Source: Williamwhitmania taraxaci
GTDB lineage: Bacteria > Bacteroidota > Bacteroidia > Bacteroidales > Williamwhitmaniaceae
DNA length: 64,000 nt
Direction: 5' to 3'
Assembly (NCBI RefSeq): GCF_900096565.1
Contig: NZ_FMYP01000002.1
Coordinates: 1-64,000, forward strand
In this document: positions 25,736 through 35,492 of the stretch, piece after piece
Numbering within the stretch: position 1 is the stretch's first letter
Layout of the letters: every line of letters begins with the position of its first letter
Position numbers and translations under genes: made by a program
Notes under the pieces: model-generated
The model's database searches: none
Told to the model about the DNA's origin: nothing
Seen by the model: only the letters and a program-made list of their open reading frames with translations

Positions 25736-26857
25736 ATGGAATTTATACCTGTTTGCGAACCATTTCTTAATGGTAATGAAAAGGATTATGTAAATGATTG
25801 TTTAAATACTGGTTGGATTTCATCAACTGGGAAGTATGTCAAAGCTTTTGAAGAATCATTTGCAAAATATTGTGATGCTAAATATGCTGTTGGAGTTACG
25901 AACGGTACCGTTGCGCTTCATTTGGCTTTAGTGGCAGCTGGTATTGGTAAGGATGATGAGGTAATTATTCCGAATTTCACAATGATTGCGACGGCATTTT
26001 CAATTTGCTATACAGGTGCAATACCGGTATTTGTGGATGCAGACCCATTGACTTGGAATATTGATGTGAATCTCATTGAAGCCAAAATTACCAAGCGAAC
26101 AAGGGCAATAATGCCTGTTTCAATTTTTGGTCATCCATGTGATATGGATGAGATTAATGCACTGGCACAGAAATATGGTTTAATGGTGATTGAAGATGCT
26201 GCTGAATCGCATGGAGCTGACTACAAAGGTAGGAAAGTTGGTACATTAGCTGATATTACTTCCTTCAGTTTTTTTGCAAATAAGAATCTTACAACAGGGG
26301 AAGGTGGTGCTCTCGTTACCAATAATGAAGAACTGTATCGTAAAATGTTGTATTTTAAGAATATGTGCTTCCCGCTTGATTCACCTCGTAATTATTTACA
26401 CCATAATATTGGGTTTAATTACAGGATGTCTAATATTCATGCTGCAATTGGTTTGGCGCAAGTTGAGAAAGCTGATGAGTATAAGCAGATGCGAATAAGA
26501 AATCATCAGAATTATACTAATCTTTTGGGAGGTGTTAATGGAATTAGTTTCCAGCAATCTAAGGATTATGTAACTAATGTTTTTTGGATGAATGCTATTT
26601 TGATTGATCCTGAAAAATATGGCAGATCTCGAGATGAGTTAGTCATGCATTTAAAAAATCAGAATATTGATACGCGTTTACTTTTTAGGGGGATGCATGT
26701 TCAGCCATCATTGATTGAATATGGATGTGATTGCAATGGAAATTATCCAGTTACAACGGATCTTTCGGATAATGGTTTTTATTTACCGTCCGGAAGTTCG
26801 CTTTCTAAAGAAGTTATTGAAAGAATCGCATTTGAAATAGTAAAGTTTTCGAAATAA
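25736..26857 (+). CDS. per: GDP-perosamine synthase-like aminotransferase, copy 1
   Basis: The 373-residue DegT/DnrJ-family protein has GVTNGTVALHLALVAAG (residues about 53-69), VIEDAAESHGADYKG (151-165) and the PLP lysine in FFANKNLTTGEGGA (Lys183). The N-terminal MEFIPVCEPFLNGNE and GWISSTGKYV are typical of Per/RfbE proteins, which aminate GDP-4-keto-6-deoxymannose with glutamate to give GDP-perosamine. Lys183 rules out the ColD-type deaminating variant, which has His there. It follows gmd and a cupin gene, and copy 2 is at 37057. No N-acyltransferase for perosamine is seen nearby. Confidence 0.88.
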   Translation: MEFIPVCEPFLNGNEKDYVNDCLNTGWISSTGKYVKAFEESFAKYCDAKYAVGVTNGTVALHLALVAAGIGKDDEVIIPNFTMIATAFSICYTGAIPVFVDADPLTWNIDVNLIEAKITKRTRAIMPVSIFGHPCDMDEINALAQKYGLMVIEDAAESHGADYKGRKVGTLADITSFSFFANKNLTTGEGGALVTNNEELYRKMLYFKNMCFPLDSPRNYLHHNIGFNYRMSNIHAAIGLAQVEKADEYKQMRIRNHQNYTNLLGGVNGISFQQSKDYVTNVFWMNAILIDPEKYGRSRDELVMHLKNQNIDTRLLFRGMHVQPSLIEYGCDCNGNYPVTTDLSDNGFYLPSGSSLSKEVIERIAFEIVKFSK

Positions 26858-26912
26858 TTTCTTGACGTTATAATTTCTATCTCGTATTGTAATTAATGAA
26901 TATTATTAATTG

Positions 26913-28442
26913 ATGAAGAACAATACTCATCTATTTAAGTCGACAATTCAAATTACAATTATCTCTGTCTTAAGTATTGTATTGAATTTTATTTCTCAGT
27001 TGGTTATTGCGTATTATTATGGTACTTCATTTGAGAGAGATGCATATCTTGCGGCACTTGTTATTCCGATGTATTTAAATGCTGTTTTTGTTGGCTCTAT
27101 TGGATACGTATTTCTGACTAGATTTCAAAAGATTGAAAGAGAAGGGAATGAAAATAGTTTAAATTTGTTTTTGACTCAAGTTTTTTTAGTGATTGGAGTT
27201 TTACTTTTATTTGTTGTTTTATTTGGCATGTTTTTTTCAACATCAATCATTAGAACATCTGTTCCTGGTTTTTCAGAAGCACAAATACATTATACATCCA
27301 AAATCTTAATTGCAGTTATTCCTTCTACTCTATTTTTCATTTTAAGCAGTTTTTTCGTTTCTATTTATCAAATTAATAATTATTTTTTAAAACCTGCTTT
27401 AATCCCTCTTGTTATTCCAACTATTAGTACTTTATTTGTATTTTTCTTTACAAGCAGATTTGGAATCATTAGTTTAGCTTATGGTTATACAGTTGGTAGT
27501 TTTCTATCTTTTATTCTGTTGTCTAATGTTTTGCGCAAAGTAAACTATCGCTTTACTTTAAGGGGAGGCGATAATAGGCATTTATTAATGCTTTTTAAAA
27601 CAGCTACACCACTTTTTTTATTTGGATTTATTTTTCGTTTTACTCCTGTTTTCGAGAGGATGTTAGCTTCAAATTTGCCTAATGGAAGCATTTCATATTT
27701 GGGATATGGAAATCAATTATTAAGTATTATGGCTACAATTACATCAGGAGGCATTGCAGTAAGTCTGTTTCCCTTGTTATCTAAGTATTGGATTGAGGAT
27801 AGAAAGATCGAAGTTGGTGTATTAGTTGTTAAAGCCACACGAATAATTCTTTTATTAACTATACCAATTACTTTTATTGTTTTTTTTTGGGGTGATATTA
27901 TCGTAAAACTACTTCTTGAGCGAGGTGCATTTGACCATAATTCAACAAATGCTGTTAGTTTGGGACTTTGTTTGATGATGGGGGCTTTTATTGCTCAAAG
28001 TCTTGGTAATGTTGTTGCTAAAGTATTCTATTTTTCAGCAAATACATGGACTATTTCAATTATTGCAACAATCGAACTCGTTTTATATCTTTTTCTGGGT
28101 TATTACCTTTCTATTTCCTATTCGTATTTGGGATTGGCTGTGGCTTTATCTATTTCAAGCATTGTGAATATTATTATCTCTATTCTATATATTAATAAAT
28201 ATGTAGTAAGGTTGAGCCTTAATAAGATTTCCATTGATTTGTTAAGAGTTACAGTTGTTTCTTTTATATCGTTTTTTAGCGTATATAAGTTTTGTGCATT
28301 TTTCAGTTTGTTTAGTTATGTTAATACTTTATTCGCTTTTATATTTGGTTTGCTATTGTTTTATATTCTTGGCCTGTTATTTAAGATTGAGGAAATGTCT
28401 CAACTGACTACCTATATTAAAGTTAAGCTTGGTTACCGGTAA
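26913..28442 (+). CDS. MurJ/MviN-like lipid-linked oligosaccharide flippase
   Basis: The 509-residue protein has about 14 membrane helices and almost no soluble parts. LVIAYYYGTSFERDAYLAAL near the N-terminus and FTPVFERMLASNLPNGSISY in the middle recall the MurJ/MviN branch of the MOP exporter superfamily. It probably flips an undecaprenyl-linked oligosaccharide across the inner membrane. I took ATG 26913; a TTG lies one codon upstream. It opens the most AT-rich part of the locus. A second, Wzx-type flippase is encoded at 39693, so two glycan export routes may exist. Confidence 0.8.
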   Translation: MKNNTHLFKSTIQITIISVLSIVLNFISQLVIAYYYGTSFERDAYLAALVIPMYLNAVFVGSIGYVFLTRFQKIEREGNENSLNLFLTQVFLVIGVLLLFVVLFGMFFSTSIIRTSVPGFSEAQIHYTSKILIAVIPSTLFFILSSFFVSIYQINNYFLKPALIPLVIPTISTLFVFFFTSRFGIISLAYGYTVGSFLSFILLSNVLRKVNYRFTLRGGDNRHLLMLFKTATPLFLFGFIFRFTPVFERMLASNLPNGSISYLGYGNQLLSIMATITSGGIAVSLFPLLSKYWIEDRKIEVGVLVVKATRIILLLTIPITFIVFFWGDIIVKLLLERGAFDHNSTNAVSLGLCLMMGAFIAQSLGNVVAKVFYFSANTWTISIIATIELVLYLFLGYYLSISYSYLGLAVALSISSIVNIIISILYINKYVVRLSLNKISIDLLRVTVVSFISFFSVYKFCAFFSLFSYVNTLFAFIFGLLLFYILGLLFKIEEMSQLTTYIKVKLGYR

Positions 28443-28483
28443 TTGACTGTTTTCGAACTTATTTATTCAACATATTTTGTCAA

Positions 28484-28491
28484 TAAATTTG
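28484..28491 (+). promoter_or_regulatory. Possible -7 promoter element before the glycosyltransferase gene at 28538
   Basis: TAAATTTG fits TAnnTTTG and lies 46 bases ahead of the start. No -33 TTTG at the right distance was found, and the sequence is AT-rich, so a chance match is possible. Confidence 0.35.
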
Positions 28492-28537
28492 GATTGCAAA
28501 ATTAACTAATTATTAATCGTTTTTTTATTTTTATACT

Positions 28538-29575
28538 ATGAAGATAAATATCATTTGTTACGAAGATGTTAATGCATGGATTTTAGGCAAGTTTGCTAAG
28601 AAAATGCACGAGAATCTTACTCGACTTGGAATTGAATCAAAAATAAGTAAGTGTAGTGATCCTCTTTGTGATATTAATCACCATATTATATACATAAACT
28701 TTAACGGTGAGCCCTCAAGTATTGACACTTTAATGGTTACACATATTGATGATTCATCTAAACTAAATTTGATTAAGAGGCAATTAGATGTTGCTCAAAT
28801 GGGGATTTGTATGTCGCATGAAACAATGGTAAAACTTGTTTCTTTGGGTATTAGTAAAGATAAACTATCATATATTAATCCTGCCCATGATGGTGTAATT
28901 AAGCCGAGAAAGATTGTTATTGGTATTACCTGCATGGTTCAAGATGATGGGCGAAAACGCGAAGTTTTTCTTGATAACTTGGCTGAATTGTTAGATCCTA
29001 ATGTATTCATGTTTCGTATAATGGGCCGAAATTGGGATAAACAGGTAGCTACACTTATCAGTAATAACTTTGTGGTTGAGTATGAAAGCGACTTTGACTA
29101 TGATAAATATGTAAAACTGATTCCGAGTTTGGATTACTATTTATATATGGGCCAGGATGAAGGTCAAATGGGATTTGTAGATGCCTTGAGTGCTGGTGTT
29201 AAGACAATTACAACGCCGCAGGGATATCATTTAGATGCAATTAATGGAATAACACATCCATTCTCAACGTATAATGAATTAGTCGACATATTTATTAGTA
29301 TTCAAAATGAGAGATATAGTCTAGTAAAGTCTGTTGAAAGTTGGAATTGGATGGATTATACTCGAAAGCATGTAGAATTATGGGAGTATTTATTATCTAA
29401 AAAAAATAGTATAAGTTACAACTTACCTCAAACTTCTGGTTATGAAGATGGTATATTCTCTGTGTTTCGGCATACACCTATTGTTTTTAGTGAACGTAAA
29501 GAATTGTTAAAGTTAAGGAAGGAATATGTGAGACATTTATATTATAAGATTAAGAATAGATTGTTTAAATTGTAG
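28538..29575 (+). CDS. Putative GT-B-fold glycosyltransferase
   Basis: The 345-residue protein starts MKINIICYEDVNAWILGKFA and appears to have two alpha/beta halves. The C-terminal half has the features of the donor-binding domain of GT4-like enzymes: GITCMVQDDGRKREVF, then DYYLYMGQDEGQMGFVDALSAGVKTITTP, in which E and the following GFVDALSAG take the place of the E-x7-E motif. No membrane segment is seen. It lies inside the AT-rich glycan block and precedes the polymerase-like gene by 5 bases. Donor and acceptor cannot be told. Confidence 0.65.
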   Translation: MKINIICYEDVNAWILGKFAKKMHENLTRLGIESKISKCSDPLCDINHHIIYINFNGEPSSIDTLMVTHIDDSSKLNLIKRQLDVAQMGICMSHETMVKLVSLGISKDKLSYINPAHDGVIKPRKIVIGITCMVQDDGRKREVFLDNLAELLDPNVFMFRIMGRNWDKQVATLISNNFVVEYESDFDYDKYVKLIPSLDYYLYMGQDEGQMGFVDALSAGVKTITTPQGYHLDAINGITHPFSTYNELVDIFISIQNERYSLVKSVESWNWMDYTRKHVELWEYLLSKKNSISYNLPQTSGYEDGIFSVFRHTPIVFSERKELLKLRKEYVRHLYYKIKNRLFKL

Positions 29576-29580
29576 TTAAA

Positions 29581-30960
29581 ATGAATTTTGGTTCATATTT
29601 ATTTGTCTGGCCTAAGACTAAAGGAAGTAACGCTATTGTGTTATTCCTTTTAGCGATTATGTCAGTTATGTCTATTGATTTTCTCAGTGTTTTTACTTTT
29701 TTGTTTTTCATTCTTATTACAGTTGTTTCTTATCTGTTAATTTTTAAAGATAAAGGTTTTCAAGATGTTATTTTATTATTTTCTTTTTATACTATTGTAA
29801 CTGTTTTAATTTATTGGTTTCAGTATTGTCAATTTCCTCAGAATATTGGTTGTACAGGAGAAGGAATACATGGTGGCACTGATGATTTATTCTTTTTTCA
29901 AGAGGCAACTAATAATGGCGTAAGTTATCGTGGTGATAGAAGTAACTTTATGCATCATTATTCTGTGTTTTTACAGATATTTGTTAATTTAATCTCATTA
30001 TATAAGAATGTAAAGTTAATTGATCTTCTTTTTGTAAATGTATTTGCATTAAGTTTTATCCCAATACTTACTAGAAAGTTTGCTGTGTGTATTGGCCTTT
30101 CAGAAAAAGTAAGTAATTTATCTTTTCTTTTTACCTCGATATGTCCAATATTATTTATTAATGGTTTAGTTTTAATACGCGATGGGTGGACTGCAATGCT
30201 ATTTATTGCAGGTCTATTATTTCTCATTGAAAGAAGGTATTTGTTGCTTATTTGCGTCTTTACCTTGATGTTTTATTTCCGAATAAGTTCATGCATTGGG
30301 CTATTGTTTTTTCTCTTTATGATTTTAATATTTAGTCGGAATGATGATTCCTCTAAAGTTCAATTTAAAGGAAGAGTATGGCTTCTTTTCTTAATTTCAG
30401 TCCTTGTTATCCTATCATTACCGGCAACTATAATTTTTTTAAATAATTATAAAATACTTGATAATATATTTTTCAGAGAAGAATTTCTTGGATTTATTAA
30501 TTCAAGTAGTTCAGATCATTCCGCTGCTAGTTTCATATATGGATTGCCGATGATACTAAGAGTTCCTTTAGGTTTTGTTTTTTACTTTGGCTCACCTTTT
30601 TTTACTTTAAATGATATTTGGTATAGTAATTCAATTACAATTAGACTTTTATTGTCAGCGTTCTTTTCATTGATGTTTATTTTCTATTTGCAATATTTTG
30701 TTCGCTCTTTGTCATATTTATTTGGAAATAAGAAAAATCGATTGTTTGTAATTGTTGTAATTGGATATTTGTTCATTAATTTAGTGTTTTCGCAATTATC
30801 AATGCAAATTAGACATAAGACTATGTTTATGCCACTTTTTTATATTATAGTCGCATCTGGTTTTGAAGTAACAAATAAGAGTTTTAAAATATTAAGCACC
30901 TTGATTGCGTCTGTTTTAGTTCTATTTGAAGTCATATACACATTTTTACCATTTTTGTAA
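29581..30960 (+). CDS. Multi-pass membrane protein, probable Wzy-type polysaccharide polymerase
   Basis: The 459-residue protein has about 11 hydrophobic segments, with a large polar loop after the first few (CQFPQNIGCTGEGIHGGTDDLFFFQEATNNGVSYRGDRSNFMH, residues about 83-125). Another loop, REEFLGFINSSSSDHSAASF, is further on. Low sequence similarity with many helices and periplasmic loops is what is expected of Wzy O-unit polymerases, but no diagnostic motif exists. Its place between glycosyltransferases and next to a flippase supports the call. A membrane glycosyltransferase of the GT-C type is the main alternative. Confidence 0.55.
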   Translation: MNFGSYLFVWPKTKGSNAIVLFLLAIMSVMSIDFLSVFTFLFFILITVVSYLLIFKDKGFQDVILLFSFYTIVTVLIYWFQYCQFPQNIGCTGEGIHGGTDDLFFFQEATNNGVSYRGDRSNFMHHYSVFLQIFVNLISLYKNVKLIDLLFVNVFALSFIPILTRKFAVCIGLSEKVSNLSFLFTSICPILFINGLVLIRDGWTAMLFIAGLLFLIERRYLLLICVFTLMFYFRISSCIGLLFFLFMILIFSRNDDSSKVQFKGRVWLLFLISVLVILSLPATIIFLNNYKILDNIFFREEFLGFINSSSSDHSAASFIYGLPMILRVPLGFVFYFGSPFFTLNDIWYSNSITIRLLLSAFFSLMFIFYLQYFVRSLSYLFGNKKNRLFVIVVIGYLFINLVFSQLSMQIRHKTMFMPLFYIIVASGFEVTNKSFKILSTLIASVLVLFEVIYTFLPFL

Positions 30961-30997
30961 TTAGGTGTTTTTTTTCTTATAATTTAATTCAATCTAG

Positions 30998-32104
30998 ATG
31001 AAAATATTACATATTATTATGTCTTTAGATTATGGTGGTGCTGAGAATATGTTAATAAAGATTATTAACGAGGATTCCGATAATGAGCATCGGATTGTTG
31101 TTTTGATTGATAGATGTCCACTTAGTCCTTTACTTAAAAGGGGTAATAACGTTTATCCTCTGTTTAATAAAAAATCTTTTAATGTTATCAGAGCTAGTTA
31201 TCGTTTAATTAAAGTTGTAAAGGATTATCAGCCAGATATACTTCAAAGTTGGATGTATCATGCAGAAATTATTGGTTTGCTTGTAAAGTTGTTTCGTCCT
31301 TCTATAAAGTTGTTTTGGAATGTCCGATGCTCGACTAAAGAATGGTTATCGCTTAACTTTCGAAACAGAATTTTATTTAAAATCCTACAACTAGGATCCA
31401 AACTTACTAGTGGTATTATTGTTAACTCAAAACATGAGGTGCTTTTTTTGGGTAAATCTAGTTATCCATTGATTAAGGTCATTTATATACCCAATGGTTT
31501 TTCTATACCAGATATAATAGATAAAAATTTGGCTAGAAGTAAACTCCTTGAGCATTTTAAATTATCTGGGGATGTTGTTTTAATTGGAATGGTCGCTAGA
31601 TTTCATCCACAGAAAGATCATTATAATTTGATAGATGCATTTAAGTTATTAGTTGTAGATTTTTCTAATGCCCATCTTATTTTGGTTGGTGATCTATTTG
31701 ATTCCGAATTTAAAAAATTTATTTCAGAAGCTGGTTTAGCCTCAAATGTTCACTTTTTTGGTACGACTAATAAAGTTTTTGAAGTTATTTCAGGATTTGA
31801 TATTGGTGTATTGTCATCATTTACTGAAGCATTTCCTAACGTTATTGGCGAATACATGTTGGCTTCATTACCTGTTGTGGCTACAGATGTTTCAGATGTA
31901 AGAGAAATTATGGGTTCTTTTGGTAGGGTTGTTTCACCACGAAATTCATATGCTCTATATAAAGGATTATCTGAAATGGTTCACTTATCCTTAGAAGAGA
32001 GTAAAAAAATAGGACGTTTATCAAGGCAAAGAATAATCGATATTTACCCAATTGATAAAATTGCACGAGACTATATCTTAACTTACAAGGCCTCTCTTAG
32101 TTAA
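30998..32104 (+). CDS. GT4-family glycosyltransferase
   Basis: The 368-residue protein is a GT-B enzyme. MKILHIIMSLDYGGAENMLIKI is the usual N-terminus of GT4 proteins (the GGAE motif), and the donor-binding half has GMVARFHPQKDHYNLIDAF and SSFTEAFPNVIGEYMLASLPVVATDV, the E-x7-E motif (EAFPNVIGE). It would transfer a sugar from a nucleotide donor to the lipid-linked repeat unit on the cytoplasmic face. It belongs to the AT-rich run of genes from 26.9 to 34.1 kb, 37 bases after the polymerase-like gene. Confidence 0.9.
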   Translation: MKILHIIMSLDYGGAENMLIKIINEDSDNEHRIVVLIDRCPLSPLLKRGNNVYPLFNKKSFNVIRASYRLIKVVKDYQPDILQSWMYHAEIIGLLVKLFRPSIKLFWNVRCSTKEWLSLNFRNRILFKILQLGSKLTSGIIVNSKHEVLFLGKSSYPLIKVIYIPNGFSIPDIIDKNLARSKLLEHFKLSGDVVLIGMVARFHPQKDHYNLIDAFKLLVVDFSNAHLILVGDLFDSEFKKFISEAGLASNVHFFGTTNKVFEVISGFDIGVLSSFTEAFPNVIGEYMLASLPVVATDVSDVREIMGSFGRVVSPRNSYALYKGLSEMVHLSLEESKKIGRLSRQRIIDIYPIDKIARDYILTYKASLS

Positions 32105-32120
32105 TTAAATTATTTTCTAA

Positions 32121-33269
32121 ATGAAGAATATATTGCATGTCACTAATATCTATTTTACTTTACCATATTTTATAGGTGACCAGTTTATTTATTTCAATAA
32201 CAAAGGGAATAATCTTCATGTAATTTGCAGCCCGTCAATACTCTTGAGTGATTATGCTGATAAAATGAAGTTTAATTATTCTGAAGTCAATATTCTCCGT
32301 GCGATTAGGCCTATTAAAGATTTAATCGCGATTTTTAAAATATGTCGGTATATTAAGGTTAGTAAAATCGATATAGTTGTAGGCCATACTCCCAAAGGTG
32401 GTTTGTTGGCAATGCTTTCTGCATACCTATTGAGAGTTCCCAAACGTATATATTTTCGTCATGGTTTGGTATATGAAACTTCAACAGGTTTTAAACGAAA
32501 ATTATTAGTTACTTTAGATCGAATAACTGCTTTTTGTGCTACGGACATAGTTTGTGTTAGTCCTTCTGTTTATAAGAGGAGTTTGGTCGATAAATTAAAT
32601 AGGGCTGATAAACAACTCATTTTAGGTAAAGGAACATGTACTGGTATTGATATTATTAAGGTATTTAATCCATTCCAAATTAATCTTCAAAAAAGTCAGG
32701 AATTACGAACTAAGTTGGAGTTGGGAAAAGATTCAATAGTAATTGGTTACTGTGGTAGGTTGGTATGCGATAAGGGTATTGTTCAACTAATTCAAGCGTT
32801 TGACTTGGTTAAGGAGAGTAATCCAGGTAATGATTTTCGATTATTGCTAGTGGGTATGTTTGAACAACGTGATTCATTACCAATTGATATAGTAAATCAA
32901 ATACAAAAAGATAAAGATATTATAATCACAGGATTTATAAATGAAAATATTGAATACTATTATGCTTTAATGAATGTTTATGTTTTGCCTTCTTTTCGGG
33001 AAGGCTTTCCAACAAGTGTTCTTGAAGCTTCATCAATGCAAATACCGATCCTTACAACAAGAGTCACTGGCTGTATTGATTCAATAATTGAGGATGTTAC
33101 CGGTATATTTGTTGAGAATTCTAGTATCTCAATTGCCAATGGGATTGAGTATTATCTAAATCATCCATCTATTGCAAATGAACATGGTCGTAATGGTCGG
33201 GATTTTGTAACTAAGTATTTTGATCAAGAAATTATCTGGAGCGAAATTGAGAAATTATATGAAAAATAG
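32121..33269 (+). CDS. GT4-family glycosyltransferase
   Basis: The 382-residue GT-B protein has GHTPKGGLLAMLSAYLLRVP and RHGLVYETSTGFKRKLL in the acceptor half, and GYCGRLVCDKGIVQLIQAF plus PSFREGFPTSVLEASSMQIP (E-x7-E) in the donor half. The H-T-P-K-G wording is shared with glycosyltransferases that act early on undecaprenyl-linked sugars (the WbaP/WbpU/PglA neighbourhood). Its stop codon overlaps the start of the SDR gene downstream by 11 bases. The sugar transferred is unknown. Confidence 0.88.
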   Translation: MKNILHVTNIYFTLPYFIGDQFIYFNNKGNNLHVICSPSILLSDYADKMKFNYSEVNILRAIRPIKDLIAIFKICRYIKVSKIDIVVGHTPKGGLLAMLSAYLLRVPKRIYFRHGLVYETSTGFKRKLLVTLDRITAFCATDIVCVSPSVYKRSLVDKLNRADKQLILGKGTCTGIDIIKVFNPFQINLQKSQELRTKLELGKDSIVIGYCGRLVCDKGIVQLIQAFDLVKESNPGNDFRLLLVGMFEQRDSLPIDIVNQIQKDKDIIITGFINENIEYYYALMNVYVLPSFREGFPTSVLEASSMQIPILTTRVTGCIDSIIEDVTGIFVENSSISIANGIEYYLNHPSIANEHGRNGRDFVTKYFDQEIIWSEIEKLYEK

Positions 33270-34137
33270 ACTGCTAGTTACGGGGTCCTCCGGTTTTGTT
33301 GGTTCAAACTTCATAAGAAATTCGGAGCAGTTTAACATTACTGAGATCGATTTATTATCCATAACAACTGATAAAATTAATTTTAATAATATAGATTCTG
33401 TTCTTCATCTTGCAGCTCTTGTTCATCAAATGAAGGGAGCACCGGAAGAGCAGTATTTTAAGGTAAACCGTGATTTAGCTTTCAATGTTGCAAAAAGTGC
33501 TAAGGAGCAAGGTGTAAAGCAGTTTGTATTGATGAGCACCGCTAAGGTATATGGAGAATCAACTGCAAACGGAGGTTCCTGGTCTGAAGTATCAGATTGT
33601 GCTCCATCAGATCCCTACGGTAAAAGTAAGTATGAGGCGGAATTGCTAATTAGAGGGCTTGAAGATGATAACTTCAAGGTTGCGATTGTTAGGTCGCCTC
33701 TGGTATATGGAGCAGGAGTGAAGGCGAATATGTTTAGTTTAATTAGGTTGGTTGAAAGGTTCCCCTTATTACCTCTTGGTGATATTCGCAATGAAAGATC
33801 TGTAGTGTATATAGGTAACTTGGTGGCTCTTTTGACGAAAATAATTGAAGAACAGGCTTCCGGTATTTTCATTGCTGGTGATAGATCTCCTTTGTCCACT
33901 TCAGAGATGATAAAGTTAATTGCTGCTGGTTTTAACCGGAAGGTGAGTTTACTTAAAGTCCCAAAGTTTATATTGGCTGGAGTGAGAAGAATACTGCCCT
34001 CTATAACATATCGGCTATACGGTTCTCTGGTTTTAGATAATAGCAACACGAATAAGGTTCTTAATTTTACGCCTCCATATTCAAGCGAGCAGGGGATTTG
34101 TGAAATGGTAAAATGGTATAAAACTAGAAGAAAATAA
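33259..34137 (+). CDS. NAD-dependent sugar-nucleotide reductase/epimerase (WbpV-like)
   Basis: The 292-residue extended SDR protein starts MKNRLLVTGSSGFVGSNF (Rossmann motif), with VLHLAALVHQM, LMSTAKVYGES and DPYGKSKYEAELL (YxxxK). I chose ATG 33259 because it fits the family start; an upstream TTG/ATG frame runs inside the preceding gene. Next to it, 3 bases away, is a WbpL-like transferase gene, and a WbpM-like dehydratase gene is at 45609. In Pseudomonas the WbpM, WbpV and WbpL set makes and transfers UDP-QuiNAc or UDP-FucNAc, so reduction of the 4-keto sugar at C4 is the likely reaction. Sequence alone would also allow a 4-epimerase. Confidence 0.78.
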   Translation: MKNRLLVTGSSGFVGSNFIRNSEQFNITEIDLLSITTDKINFNNIDSVLHLAALVHQMKGAPEEQYFKVNRDLAFNVAKSAKEQGVKQFVLMSTAKVYGESTANGGSWSEVSDCAPSDPYGKSKYEAELLIRGLEDDNFKVAIVRSPLVYGAGVKANMFSLIRLVERFPLLPLGDIRNERSVVYIGNLVALLTKIIEEQASGIFIAGDRSPLSTSEMIKLIAAGFNRKVSLLKVPKFILAGVRRILPSITYRLYGSLVLDNSNTNKVLNFTPPYSSEQGICEMVKWYKTRRK

Positions 34138-34140
34138 GGT

Positions 34141-35130
34141 ATGAATGTTTTATTTTTTTGCTTCGTATTTTTTTTTGCATCTTTAGTTTTGACCTATTTT
34201 GTAAGAAAATGGGCTTTAAATAAGTCCATCCTTGATGAGCCCAACGAGCGTAGCTCCCACTCAATTCCCACACCTAGGGGCGGGGGTATTGCTATTGCAA
34301 TTACTTGGTTTTTAGCAATTGGTTTTCTTTTTTTTCAAAAGGATATTGATTTAGCACTTTTCTCTGCCCTACTCTGCGGCATACCTATTTCTGTTATTGG
34401 CCTTGTAGATGATGTCTTTACTATATCCCCTAAACTACGTCTTTTTATTCAAACTGCTTCGGCAACCTTGGCGCTTATCTTTCTGGGTGGACTAAATAGT
34501 ATCGACGTTGGGTTTAGTTTGCTTACGGTGCCATATCTATTTAGTATTATTGCCATTATAGGTATAGTTTGGTTTACTAATCTGTTCAACTTTCTCGATG
34601 GTATCGATGGTTATATTAGCGCTGAGGTGATTTTCATTGGATTCTCATTCTTTTTGCTATTTGGGGGTATTGCCCCTGTATTGCTTGCCGCTATAACAGC
34701 AGGATTTTTGGTATGGAATTGGCAACCTGCAAAAATATTTATGGGCGATGTGGGGAGCACTCTTCTTGGATTTACCATAGGGGTCTTTGCTGTTTATTAC
34801 CAAAACAGTGGTGATTCGTCAATTATTATTTGGCTTATGCTCACTTCTCTGTTTTGGTTTGATGCTTCGCTTACGCTTTTCCGCCGCTGGCGAAACGGAG
34901 AAACCCTTTCTAAGGCTCACAAAAAGCATGCCTACCAGCGTATTGTGCAGTCTGGATTTAGCCATCAAAAGACTGTAATTTATTCTCTTCTTATTAACTT
35001 CTCCATATTGGGACTGGTGTGGTTGGCTATTCGTTATCCAATCTATTCACTAATATTTTTAGGAATTAACCTCGCTTACTTATACCTAATTATGAAAATG
35101 GTGGATAAACGTTTTCCATTTCAAAAGTAG
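34141..35130 (+). CDS. Undecaprenyl-phosphate glycosyl-1-phosphate transferase (WbpL/WecA family)
   Basis: The 329-residue protein has about 10 membrane helices and the PNPT family motifs: RSSHSIPTPRGGGIAI (residues about 37-52), GLVDDVFTISP (Asp-Asp) and NLFNFLDGIDGY, then FMGDVGSTLLGF. It transfers a sugar-1-phosphate from a UDP-sugar to undecaprenyl phosphate, starting the repeat unit. The N-E-R-S-S-H-S-x-P-T-P-R-G-G-G wording is that of WbpL, which uses N-acetyl-6-deoxyhexosamines. The WbpV-like gene lies 3 bases upstream. The end of the gene marks the right side of the AT-rich block. Confidence 0.88.
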   Translation: MNVLFFCFVFFFASLVLTYFVRKWALNKSILDEPNERSSHSIPTPRGGGIAIAITWFLAIGFLFFQKDIDLALFSALLCGIPISVIGLVDDVFTISPKLRLFIQTASATLALIFLGGLNSIDVGFSLLTVPYLFSIIAIIGIVWFTNLFNFLDGIDGYISAEVIFIGFSFFLLFGGIAPVLLAAITAGFLVWNWQPAKIFMGDVGSTLLGFTIGVFAVYYQNSGDSSIIIWLMLTSLFWFDASLTLFRRWRNGETLSKAHKKHAYQRIVQSGFSHQKTVIYSLLINFSILGLVWLAIRYPIYSLIFLGINLAYLYLIMKMVDKRFPFQK

Positions 35131-35492
35131 GAGAAAAATACAACCATGAAGATATAGAAAATCGGTATTCCAGTTTATATTGCAAGTTAACTATATCAAT
35201 CCTACATGATTACTCAAAGTAGTATTGGTTTAAATAGAATAAGCCTTGTCTCATTCTAAGTCTTGCCATTAAATTTTAGATATTATCATATTTAGCGTAA
35301 TGTGCTGATAGTTAAATTTTAGACACTCACTTAGAACTTGCATACATCCATAATGAAGATTCGTTTTTTGATTTTCAGAAGCAATTACTCGGAGGCTTTC
35401 TTTTTTTATTAACGTTTACATGCAACTATCCACTATTGGATAGTTTTTTATTGGTATTTTTGCGCTTCAGTTAAGAGGATAATTATTATCGA
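35131..35492. other. Intergenic region ahead of the second gmd cassette
   Basis: The 362 bases contain no gene. They hold a promoter match at 35436-35462 near the right end. I saw no repeat or terminator of note. Confidence 0.6.
35436..35462 (+). promoter_or_regulatory. Probable promoter of gmd copy 2
   Basis: TTGG (35436-35439 region) and TATTTTTG (35455-35462) resemble the -33/-7 pair with a slightly short gap. The -7 element lies 31 bases ahead of the start at 35493. This suggests the second gmd cassette has its own transcription start. Confidence 0.5.
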
